Positions 1 to 4,558 of a stretch of 7,793 bases of DNA are shown piece after piece. Positions within the stretch are counted from its first letter, which is position 1. Each line of letters starts with the position of its first letter. The notes under the pieces are model-generated. The model was given only the letters and a program-made list of their open reading frames with translations. It ran no database searches and was not told where the DNA came from. Origin of the DNA: JANXQE01 sp035651635 (GTDB lineage: Bacteria; Verrucomicrobiota; Verrucomicrobiia; Limisphaerales; UBA8199); assembly GCA_035651635.1 (NCBI GenBank), contig DASRFK010000149.1:1-7793 (forward strand), given 5' to 3'. A program made the translations under genes and the position numbers.

Positions 1-9
1 TCTTTTTCA

Positions 10-33
10 TATTGTAGTATACATACTACAATA
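10..33. promoter_or_regulatory. Perfect 10-bp inverted repeat, operator-like
   Basis: The arms TATTGTAGTA and TACTACAATA are exact reverse complements around a 4-base centre (TACA). An AT-rich dyad of this size just upstream of a good Shine-Dalgarno sequence (AAGGAG, 48-53) and an ATG at 56 is what a repressor operator looks like. BlaI/MecI and CopY-type repressors bind sites built from TACA and TGTA blocks, but their usual order is TACA left and TGTA right, the reverse of this one, so assignment to that family is only a guess. No regulator gene is in the window. Confidence 0.5.
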
Positions 34-55
34 ACAGGGTCAAAAACAAGGAGAA

Positions 56-133
56 ATGCCAAAACCCACTTTTATCTCGTCCACCCTTTTGGGGACAGAG
101 AGTTGTCGTCGCTCACGAACTTGGTCAACTTGA
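56..133 (+). pseudogene. Short ORF after a strong ribosome site, probably the 5' stub of a broken gene
   Basis: An ATG at 56 follows AAGGAG by three bases and opens a 25-codon frame beginning MPKPTFI before a TGA at 131. The ribosome site and the dyad at 10-33 look like the start of a real, regulated gene, yet the frame dies quickly. MPKP-type starts are common in BlaI/MecI-family repressors, which often sit behind palindromic operators. That comparison rests on four residues and is weak. I read it as the surviving 5' end of a gene whose body was lost when unrelated DNA joined at about 75-95. Confidence 0.25.
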
Positions 134-243
134 AGAGCTTGTTCATCGAGTGGGACGCTGTTTCACAGCAAGGAACCAACGTTCTCTCCCGGATGCTGCA
201 TCTCACCAACGGGACTGTTAGAATCCGGAGGGCCAGCTTTTAG
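94..243 (+). pseudogene. Leucine-rich-repeat-like 3' gene fragment
   Basis: Frame 1 is open from the window edge to a TAG at 241 and from about 94 reads GDRELSSLTNLVNLKSLF and onward, with leucines spaced as in leucine-rich repeats (LxxLxxLxxL) and a second weaker unit near LSRMLHLTNG. There is no credible start and no ribosome site in this frame. The part before 94 lies over the dyad and ribosome site of a different frame and does not look like protein. It may be the last repeat of an LRR protein whose 5' part was lost, or a chance leucine-rich frame. Confidence 0.25.
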
Positions 244-320
244 GTCAGTCGAATCGCAAAGTGAAACGGCCACCAGCAAATTGCCCCAAGAGAATCCTGA
301 CCACGCCACCTAACCCGCCT

Positions 321-977
321 ATGAACCTGCCTGGAAGCACGTCCGCGTCACCACCTTCCGATTCCCCCTTCGCCAGCCAGCTTACCACCGCTTTCCGTGG
401 AGGGGCCATCCTGCTTGCGGGTTCAGTTCTCTGGGGACTGTTTCTCCCCCGGCACAACGACCCCTTTCTCTATCTTTGCTTCATCTGGCTGCCCTCGGCC
501 TGGCTTGTTTTCCCCCTTGGCGCCTTCTTGGGCTGTTGCCTTCCGAAATGGATGGCTGGACGAAGCCTGCTGGCCAGGGTCAGCATCGGGTTTGTTGTGG
601 GGGTTGTCGCCGGCTTGGCTTTGGCAGCAGGGTTCTGGCTGTGGACAAGCTACCACGATCTGATCGGATTAGTGGTGAATCGCCAGAGCGGAGGGTATGC
701 GAGCTACAGTTATTCCGTGCGGCTTCACCTCCGCGAGCAAGCTTGGCGCGTGCTTAGTGTCGTGCTCCCGATAACGACGGTCTGGGTCGCTGGATGGACT
801 GCTTTGATCGACCGGTTCTCCCCGCCTAACCCGATGCACGAAAACACCTCGCCGACCGTCCACCTGCGGCTCGATCGTGACCTATTCCGTGTTGTCAGCT
901 GGATAGCAGCCGGCCTCGGCCTGTTCGCCACTGCGATTCTGCTGGCCACGTCGCTGACAGTGTCCATGTTCCCCTGA
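321..977 (+). CDS. Five-segment integral membrane protein, unknown function
   Basis: This 218-aa protein has a proline- and serine-rich N-terminal tail of about 25 residues. Roughly five hydrophobic segments follow, near residues 26-42, 48-75, 82-108, 140-163 and 192-214, so it should sit in the cytoplasmic membrane. I recognise no catalytic motif or family. The frame also allows a GTG start at 261, adding 20 mostly polar, proline-rich residues. I prefer the ATG at 321, though neither start has a convincing Shine-Dalgarno. The stop TGA (975-977) follows a run of four C, and the next frame continues at once with another hydrophobic segment, so the protein may once have been longer. No homologue can be named from sequence alone. 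Confidence 0.6.
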   Translation: MNLPGSTSASPPSDSPFASQLTTAFRGGAILLAGSVLWGLFLPRHNDPFLYLCFIWLPSAWLVFPLGAFLGCCLPKWMAGRSLLARVSIGFVVGVVAGLALAAGFWLWTSYHDLIGLVVNRQSGGYASYSYSVRLHLREQAWRVLSVVLPITTVWVAGWTALIDRFSPPNPMHENTSPTVHLRLDRDLFRVVSWIAAGLGLFATAILLATSLTVSMFP

Positions 978-1012
978 CAAGCTTTATCGTTGTCGGCCTT
1001 GGAGCCGCGGGG

Positions 1013-1249
1013 TTGGCCGTTCTTGGCCCCTGGCTTGGGCCAATGATCCACCCGGGCGGAGGATTTACCGCAGGACTACAAATGAGCGCCGTGGCGCTGC
1101 CTGTTCTGCTGGGCGGACTCGCGCCCTTTGCCCTTCGGCGACGTCCGGTGCGCGTGGGCACCGCGGTCGTGGCCTGGTGCGGGTTTGTCACGGCACTTCT
1201 ATTCTGGATCTCCACCGGTGCAATTTCGCTTGGTTGGTCGCTGGGCTAG
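1013..1249 (+). CDS. Small hydrophobic protein, or the C-terminal part of the preceding membrane protein
   Basis: The frame starts formally at TTG 1013 and encodes 78 residues with two membrane-spanning stretches, around LQMSAVALPVLLGGLAPFAL and VVAWCGFVTALLFWISTG. The hydrophobic reading continues upstream of the TTG (TSFIVVGLGAAGLAVLGPWL) to about 974, where a CTG overlaps the TGA of the preceding gene, and no ATG or GTG is available in between. Either a coupled CTG start is used, or this is the tail of the 321-977 gene separated by a single-base change in the C-run at 971-974. A fused product would have six or more membrane segments. Function is unknown. Confidence 0.4.
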   Translation: MAVLGPWLGPMIHPGGGFTAGLQMSAVALPVLLGGLAPFALRRRPVRVGTAVVAWCGFVTALLFWISTGAISLGWSLG

Positions 1250-1446
1250 GCCCCCGCGCAAAAATCTGAAGGGATCCGAATCCAGAATGAAAACAATTGG
1301 CACCGACTTCGGAGCTTGACGCCTGGTGCAGGAATCTCGCAGGTCGATCCGACTTAAACGGTGATTATTCTCCAGGGTTGACCACGGCGCTGGGAGGCGT
1401 ATAACCAGTTCATGATGAGAGTGGTAGATGACAAATCGCCTCAAGT
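1250..1446. other. Gap without a convincing gene
   Basis: About 200 bases separate the hydrophobic frame from the hairpin and cassette junction. It contains a 10-codon ATG frame (1287-1319) with no ribosome site, which I do not accept as a gene. At 1399-1407, GTATAACCA could serve as a very loose R'' box pairing with TGGTTAGC at 1477-1484. The sequence between does not fold as one bulged stem in the way attC sites do. No promoter stands out. Confidence 0.35.
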
Positions 1447-1474
1447 GGATCAACGAACGGTCGTTCGTTGATCC
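1447..1474. repeat. Perfect 13-bp hairpin beside the first cassette junction
   Basis: GGATCAACGAACG and its exact reverse complement CGTTCGTTGATCC are separated by only two bases. The hairpin ends five bases before the R'-type core GTTAGC at 1479 where the first complete cassette begins. It has no T-tract, so it is a poor intrinsic terminator, and it lacks the bulges of an attC. It could be a protein-binding dyad, a transcription roadblock, or part of the recombination site of the element left of the cassettes. Confidence 0.6.
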
Positions 1475-1479
1475 AATGG

Positions 1480-1941
1480 TTAGCGCAAATCGATATGCCA
1501 TCGCGATTTGATCCTCAATCAACGCCCTCCGATCGTCAACCGGAGAAGACGGGGGTCGGCAAAATCGACACGAGCAAGCGATATGATGTCTACTGTCTGG
1601 AAAATGGGGTGAGGACTGTTGTCCATCGTAACGTTCTCTTTAGGGGGCGTCGGGCTCTGTTTGACGGCGAGAAAGATCGTGGTTCTAGGTTTGAACAATA
1701 CATCGAACTGGAGTTGCCGAGTGGAGACGCGGTTTTCCTAACTCGAACCTGGATCATCCGTTTTTGCGAGCACGGCGTGGAAGTGCCCACCGAGGTCGTC
1801 TCTGCAAAGGAGCAAAATGTGCGCTAACCATTTCCTTGAGCCGAGCCGCCTCTTCGCTGCTGCGCTCGGTGCCGGATTCCGGTTTGGAATTACTGCATGC
1901 GCTCGGGCTCCCATTTTCGGAGGCGGTCGCTCAGGAAAACG
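1480..1941 (+). mobile_element. Integron gene cassette A
   Basis: The cassette runs from the cut point in G|TTAGCGC (1479/1480) to the one in G|TTATGC (1941/1942). Its first bases are complementary to the R'' box at its own end: GTTAGCGC (1479-1486) against GCGCTAAC (1821-1828). That is what excision and reinsertion of a circular cassette predicts, because the R' of the circle's attC becomes its 5' end. It carries one short ORF whose stop codon lies inside R''. Confidence 0.75.
1495..1827 (+). CDS. Cassette A protein, 110 aa, unknown function
   Basis: A soluble, charged protein with a polar 25-residue lead and then an apparently beta-rich core (KRYDVYCLENG, VVHRNVLFRGRRALFD, YIELELPSGDAVFLTR, IIRFCEHGVEV). 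There is no signal peptide or membrane segment. The YDVYC...RNVLF...IELE...FCE layout resembles small hypothetical proteins I associate with environmental sequences, but I know of no function. I chose the ATG at 1495 because it is the first ATG inside the cassette. A TTG at 1468 lies outside it, in the hairpin. No Shine-Dalgarno precedes the ATG, so translation may be leaderless or depend on read-through from upstream. The TAA stop (1825-1827) is embedded in the R'' box GCTAAC. Confidence 0.65.
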   Translation: MPSRFDPQSTPSDRQPEKTGVGKIDTSKRYDVYCLENGVRTVVHRNVLFRGRRALFDGEKDRGSRFEQYIELELPSGDAVFLTRTWIIRFCEHGVEVPTEVVSAKEQNVR

Positions 1942-1947
1942 TTATGC
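1823..1947 (+). other. attC recombination site of cassette A
   Basis: R'' is GCTAAC (1823-1828) and R' is GTTATGC (1941-1947). The arms TTTCCTTGAGCCGAGCCGCC (from 1831) and GGCGGTCGCTCAGGAAAA (1922-1939) pair along nearly their whole length, with unpaired bases on the left arm. Such extrahelical bases are the known determinants of strand choice by integron integrases. The inner 70 bases contain further small palindromes (CCGGATTCCGG at 1872-1882). At 125 bp it lies in the upper range of known attC lengths. Confidence 0.8.
1933..1946 (+). promoter_or_regulatory. Shine-Dalgarno inside the attC, start codon inside R'
   Basis: AGGA at 1933-1936 is followed by seven bases and an ATG (1944-1946) that lies within the R' core GTTATGC. 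The ribosome site belongs to the right arm of the attC left of the cut point (1941/1942), while the start codon belongs to cassette B. The gene is therefore translated from a ribosome site supplied by whatever attC precedes it. Confidence 0.55.
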
Positions 1948-2303
1948 CCGAACGTAGTGAGACATTCCGAGATTGCGCTTCGTTTACCGTTGTGGCGGTC
2001 CTCATTTTCATCGGGATGTCTCTCGCGCTGGAAGGTTGGGTGGCCACGGGACCGAACCAATGGGCTTCACTTGGTCTGACGGGGTGGCTTGAGTTACATC
2101 GTTATATGGATACCTGGTCAATTGAGCATGTTGATTTTGCCCGGCTGATTATCGAAGGCGCGTTGGCAATTCTGGTGACCTGGTTATTATTGAAGGTCCT
2201 ACATGGTTCCCGCAAATCGGCATAACCACCGCACGCAGCGGACCCAGCGCATCCGCTCTGCTTGCATACTGCGCCAGTGGCGCTGGGCCGCTGGTGCGGA
2301 CCG
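1942..2303 (+). mobile_element. Integron gene cassette B
   Basis: The cassette starts TTATGCC at the cut point 1941/1942 and ends at 2303/2304 in G|TTCGGC. GTTATGCC (1941-1948) is the exact reverse complement of its own R'' GGCATAAC (2219-2226), confirming the two boundaries as one unit. Its ORF fills the cassette from the third base onward and its stop lies inside R''. Confidence 0.78.
1944..2225 (+). CDS. Cassette B protein, 93-aa two-TM membrane protein
   Basis: A small membrane protein with one hydrophobic helix at about residues 12-31 (ASFTVVAVLIFIGMSLALEG) and a second at about 67-86 (RLIIEGALAILVTWLLLKVL). They are joined by a polar, tryptophan-rich loop (GPNQWASLGLTGWLELHRYMDTWSIEHVDF) and followed by a basic tail (HGSRKSA). 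The basic end suggests that the C-terminus stays in the cytoplasm. An open frame continues upstream to 1764, but that extension runs through the attC and cassette A. The ATG at 1944 is the first in the cassette and has AGGA seven bases before it. The TAA stop sits in the R'' box GCATAAC. I recognise no family. Two-TM proteins of this size are common cassette cargo. Confidence 0.7.
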   Translation: MPERSETFRDCASFTVVAVLIFIGMSLALEGWVATGPNQWASLGLTGWLELHRYMDTWSIEHVDFARLIIEGALAILVTWLLLKVLHGSRKSA

Positions 2304-2309
2304 TTCGGC
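2220..2309 (+). other. attC recombination site of cassette B
   Basis: R'' is GCATAAC (2220-2226) and R' is GTTCGGC (2303-2309). The left arm CCGCACGCAGCGGACCCAGCGC (2229-2250) pairs with GCGCTGGGCCGCTGGTGCGG (2280-2299). The pairing is perfect apart from two small interruptions on the left arm, which would be the extrahelical bases. Total length is 90 bp. This is the clearest fold of the three sites. Confidence 0.82.
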
Positions 2310-2746
2310 ATCAGTAACACATTTATGAAATACACACTTATATTATTTGCATTGAGCCTATCAGTGACGGCTTGCACGACGACCACAAGCGATACTGCTA
2401 TTCGTCGTCAGATTGTTGGGTTGTGGTCATTGGATTCACACCCAGGCAAGGTTGTCGAGAATAAATCCGACGGAACGATAGTGGTTAGGACAGACGGTGT
2501 TGAGACAGCTAGAGGGACGTGGCAGATCAAAGACGGATACATTGTCGATGGCATTGGCAGCAGCACCGTGGAGAGCAACAAGATTGTGAGTGTTTCTGGA
2601 GATAAGGTGGTCGTTTTGAGTATAGACGGGCACACACAGTTGACTTTCAACAAACAATGAGGCCTAACGACCCAGCCGCGGCGAACCTCGCGACAACGCT
2701 TATTTGTCTTTTTGAAGGCCGGTGGCGCGAGGTCGCAGACTGGCAG
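2304..2746 (+). mobile_element. Integron gene cassette C
   Basis: It starts TTCGGC at the cut point 2303/2304 and ends in G|TTTTAG at 2746/2747. Its 5' core GTTCGGC pairs with its own R'' GCCTAAC (2662-2668) with a single mismatch. It carries one lipoprotein ORF starting 21 bases into the cassette. Confidence 0.65.
2325..2660 (+). CDS. Cassette C protein, small secreted lipoprotein
   Basis: A 111-aa precursor with a classic lipoprotein signal: MKY, a hydrophobic stretch (LILFALSLS), then the lipobox VTAC with the lipidated cysteine at residue 17, followed by a threonine-rich linker. The mature part has alternating beta-like stretches (IVGLWSLDSH, ARGTWQIKDGYIVDG, NKIVSVSGDKVVVLSIDG, TQLTFNKQ). 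The GLWSLD and GTWQIKDG motifs resemble small lipocalin-like or DUF-type beta-barrel lipoproteins, but I would not name a family. It should be anchored in the inner or outer membrane on the periplasmic side. I chose the ATG at 2325 because it opens the signal peptide. No Shine-Dalgarno precedes it. The TGA stop is one base before R''. Confidence 0.75.
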   Translation: MKYTLILFALSLSVTACTTTTSDTAIRRQIVGLWSLDSHPGKVVENKSDGTIVVRTDGVETARGTWQIKDGYIVDGIGSSTVESNKIVSVSGDKVVVLSIDGHTQLTFNKQ

Positions 2747-2752
2747 TTTTAG
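2662..2752 (+). other. attC recombination site of cassette C, degenerate R'
   Basis: R'' is GCCTAAC (2662-2668). The left arm from there to about 2693 (CCAGCC, GGCGAACCTCGCG) pairs with a right arm at about 2724-2755 (GCGCGAGGTCGC, GACTGGC, TTTTAGTCC), with extra bases on both sides. The likely R' is GTTTTAG (2746-2752), which departs from GTTRRRY, so the site may be weak or decayed. Orientation matches the two sites to its left. Confidence 0.6.
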
Positions 2753-2775
2753 TCCAAAAGACCCCGCAATAAGCC

Positions 2776-3012
2776 ATGCAATTCTACCTGCTCGCTCGCG
2801 GCGCAGTGTTCGAGTTCAACGGCAGGCGCTTCACAAAGACTGCCATGTCCATGGCCCGGGGCGAAGACGGCAACGGGAACGTGTTCGCCGGGGAACGCGA
2901 TGTCGTGCCGGTTGGCCAGCCTCTGTTGCTGTCGGAGATTGAGGCGGCGCGTTGGAAACCTTCTGACGTTCCCTGGACCGACTGCATTACCCCTGCGCCG
3001 GGGCAGAGCTGA
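2776..3012 (+). CDS. Cassette-type small protein, 78 aa, unknown function
   Basis: A short soluble protein beginning MQFYLLARGAVFEFNGRR, then FTKTAMSMARGED, a glycine/asparagine-rich turn, GERDVVPVGQPLLL and EAARWKPSDVPW. There is no signal peptide, membrane helix or catalytic motif that I know. The compact fold and the start 29 bases after an attC core mark it as cargo of a fourth cassette. It ends CITPAPGQS at a TGA (3010-3012), but no box complementary to its 5' core (TTTTAG) follows, so its own attC is missing or unrecognisable. No Shine-Dalgarno precedes the ATG at 2776. Confidence 0.6.
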   Translation: MQFYLLARGAVFEFNGRRFTKTAMSMARGEDGNGNVFAGERDVVPVGQPLLLSEIEAARWKPSDVPWTDCITPAPGQS

Positions 3013-3021
3013 TCCTTGGCA

Positions 3022-3050
3022 TTGTTTGTGGAGTCGAGACTTGCTATCTT
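3022..3050 (+). promoter_or_regulatory. Sigma-70-type promoter, module copy 1
   Basis: TTGTTT (3022-3027), a 17-base spacer and TATCTT (3045-3050) with an extended TGC before it. The GCCGC hairpin begins directly after the -10, and the ATG at 3061 would be about 4 bases from a start of transcription at about 3057. The same arrangement recurs at 3504-3551. Confidence 0.5.
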
Positions 3051-3067
3051 GCCGCGTCTTATGCGGC
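3051..3067 (+). repeat. GCCGC-loop-GCGGC hairpin over a start codon, copy 1
   Basis: GCCGCGTCTTATGCGGC places a 5-bp GC stem around a 7-base loop that contains part of the ATG at 3061. With the preceding TGCTA it matches copy 2 (3525-3551) at all but a few positions and one inserted base. Confidence 0.6.
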
Positions 3068-3414
3068 ATTGGGCTGTTATGCGTATGTTTTCCGGTTGCC
3101 TTGAGCGCTTGGACCTGGCTGAACGACGCCGCACGGCGACGCCGTCTCGAACGCTGCCGTATAGCGGTCTATTTTTTGTCGTTCCGGTTATTTTCTCGTT
3201 GCTCCTGCCAACTCTAAGGGGCTGGGGAAAGCTTTTGGAGAGCGCCGGTGCGGTTACGCTCTGGCTACTGTTTGTAGTTTTCGCAAGCGTGTTCACTTTC
3301 GGCGGTCTTGCATGGCAGAGGCACGTTCCGATAAAAGCGCAGGTTGTGTCTGCTATCGCCGCCTGGGTATTTCTGATCTGGACGCTAGTTCATTTCAGGG
3401 CTTGGGACCTGTAA
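3061..3414 (+). CDS. Small three-TM membrane protein, unknown function
   Basis: A protein of 117 aa (111 aa if it starts at the ATG at 3079) with a basic N-terminal region (ERRRTATPSR). Three hydrophobic segments follow: YSGLFFVVPVIFSLLLPTL, AVTLWLLFVVFASVFTFGGL and VVSAIAAWVFLIWTLVHF, then a short tail ending RAWDL. The layout resembles small four-helix-like inner-membrane proteins often annotated only as hypothetical. I chose 3061 because the promoter-hairpin module places its ATG exactly where the ligase module does. The alternative ATG at 3079 lies within GTTATGC, an R'-like core (3076-3082) as in cassette B. Neither has a Shine-Dalgarno. Function is unknown. Confidence 0.55.
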   Translation: MRHWAVMRMFSGCLERLDLAERRRTATPSRTLPYSGLFFVVPVIFSLLLPTLRGWGKLLESAGAVTLWLLFVVFASVFTFGGLAWQRHVPIKAQVVSAIAAWVFLIWTLVHFRAWDL

Positions 3415-3424
3415 GGCATTTGGG

Positions 3425-3479
3425 TTGGGCCCAAGTCTTAGTTGTCGTCGCCTCGCGTGGCTACGGGGGCGTAGGACAA
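3425..3479. repeat. Palindrome and hairpin between the membrane protein and the ligase
   Basis: TTGGGCCCAA (3425-3434) is a perfect 10-base palindrome. It is followed by CTACG-GGGG-CGTAG (3461-3474), which lies inside weaker outer arms TTGTC (3442-3446) and GACAA (3475-3479). There is no T-tract and no RYYYAAC or GTTRRRY pair, so it is neither a canonical terminator nor an attC. It may slow transcription between the two genes. Confidence 0.4.
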
Positions 3480-3503
3480 TGGAGGCCCCACCTCGAAACA
3501 TTA

Positions 3504-3533
3504 TTGTTCTTCCAAGTCCTCGCCTGCTAGACT
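3504..3533 (+). promoter_or_regulatory. Sigma-70-type promoter, module copy 2 (ligase)
   Basis: TTGTTC (3504-3509), an 18-base spacer and TAGACT (3528-3533), again preceded by TGC and followed at once by GCCGC. The predicted start of transcription near 3540 lies only about five bases before the ligase ATG at 3545, giving a very short or absent 5' leader. Confidence 0.5.
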
Positions 3534-3551
3534 GCCGCGTTTTAATGCGGC
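3534..3551 (+). repeat. GCCGC-loop-GCGGC hairpin over a start codon, copy 2
   Basis: GCCGCGTTTTAATGCGGC forms a GC stem that can extend through a G-T and A-T pairs into the loop. The ATG at 3545 lies in the right arm, so the folded transcript would hide the start codon. Confidence 0.6.
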
Positions 3552-4519
3552 GCTCCGCTACAGTTAATCCACCGGCTTTCGTGCCGCCCATGCTGCTCCG
3601 TCGCGTGCAAGAGCTGCCTGAGGGGCCCGGCTGGTGTTATGAGGTCAAACTGGATGGCTACCGGATGCAGGCGATTAAGCACGGCGGCTCTGTGCGCCTG
3701 CTGTCGCGGAACGGGGCCGACTACTCCCGGCGCTTTGCGTCCATTGCCCAGGCAGTGAACCACCTCAAGCCTATCACGCTGCACTTGGACGGGGAGCTGG
3801 TCGCGATGGACGATGCGGGTCGTCCCGCATTCCAGATCTTGCAATCGGGACGGCAGTTGCCGAAAGGCTGGCAGATCGGCTTCTACGCGTTCGACCTGTT
3901 GCGGGTCGGCGCTCGGCAGTTAACCGGCTGCACGTTAACCCAGCGCCGCGCTTTGCTCCAGGAAGTGCTGGGCACGCCTTCACTGGATCTCAGGTTTTCA
4001 GCGCAGTTGGCCGGGACCGTGGAACACATCGTAGCCGCCGTCCGCGAGCACGGGCTGGAGGGCGTGGTCGCGAAACGCGCAGACTCGCTTTACGAGGCTG
4101 GAAAGCGGTCGGGTGCCTGGCTGAAACTGCCGCTCAAGCAAACCGCGACCTTCCTGCTCGGTGGTTTCCGTCGAGTCGGAGGCATGGCGGTGTTGCTGGT
4201 GGGGAAATTTAACGACGGGAAATTCAGATTTGCAGGGAAGGTCACGCAGGGTTTGCGCGGCGTGTCTCGACTCGAACTGGCTCCTCCTGAGAAGCTGCGT
4301 CTGCAGTCGTGCCCGTTCACTGACCTTCCGAACAGGCGAGTGGATCATTTTGGCGAAGGAGTGACGGCGGAGGAAATGGCCGAGTTCTCCTGGATTAAAC
4401 CCGAAGTCTCAGTCGAAATTGCGTTCCGCGAATGGACCCGCGACGGGGCTTTACGGCACGCAGAGTTGGTGCGGCTCATTCCCGGAACTGTGGGACGAGC
4501 ACGGCCTTCTTCACTTTGA
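3545..4519 (+). CDS. ATP-dependent DNA ligase, LigD ligase-domain type
   Basis: Seals DNA nicks through an enzyme-AMP intermediate. The 324-aa protein has the nucleotidyltransferase motifs in order: motif I EVKLDGYR (33-40, adenylated lysine 35), SRNG (54-57), motif III LDGE (81-84), motif IIIa FYAFDLL (113-119), motif IV EGVVAKR (172-178) and motif V WLKLPLK (192-198). A C-terminal OB-fold region follows (FLLGGFRR, FAGKVTQG, PEVSVEIAFREWTRDGALRH). This is the ligase domain of bacterial non-homologous end-joining LigD without its polymerase and phosphoesterase domains. No Ku gene is in the window, so an NHEJ role is inference and other repair is possible. The ATG at 3545 sits in the promoter-hairpin module, and the usual PPMLLRRVQELP lead falls at the right distance after it. 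An ATG at 3481 lies upstream of the predicted promoter. The next gene follows after 39 bases. Confidence 0.9.
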   Translation: MRRSATVNPPAFVPPMLLRRVQELPEGPGWCYEVKLDGYRMQAIKHGGSVRLLSRNGADYSRRFASIAQAVNHLKPITLHLDGELVAMDDAGRPAFQILQSGRQLPKGWQIGFYAFDLLRVGARQLTGCTLTQRRALLQEVLGTPSLDLRFSAQLAGTVEHIVAAVREHGLEGVVAKRADSLYEAGKRSGAWLKLPLKQTATFLLGGFRRVGGMAVLLVGKFNDGKFRFAGKVTQGLRGVSRLELAPPEKLRLQSCPFTDLPNRRVDHFGEGVTAEEMAEFSWIKPEVSVEIAFREWTRDGALRHAELVRLIPGTVGRARPSSL

Positions 4520-4558
4520 AGCTCATTGACATATCCGGCGAAGCCCGCAGAGTGGCAT

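Noticed and set aside
217..223. GTTAGAA as another cassette junction
   Set aside because: Lies inside the LRR-like frame, ends in A rather than Y, and has no matching R'' or attC fold upstream.
725..1215. Overlapping minus-strand frames of just over 100 codons
   Set aside because: Proline/arginine-rich shadow translations of the hydrophobic + strand genes.
1287..1319. 10-codon ATG frame MKTIGTDFGA
   Set aside because: No ribosome site and far too short to support as a gene without conservation.
2784..3296. 170-codon open frame on the minus strand
   Set aside because: Low-complexity, arginine- and serine-rich translation opposite two better + strand genes and across a promoter; no motif and no ribosome site.
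3425..3480. Possible attC after the three-TM gene
   Set aside because: Hairpins are present but no RYYYAAC/GTTRRRY pair on either strand, and nothing complementary to an upstream cassette start.
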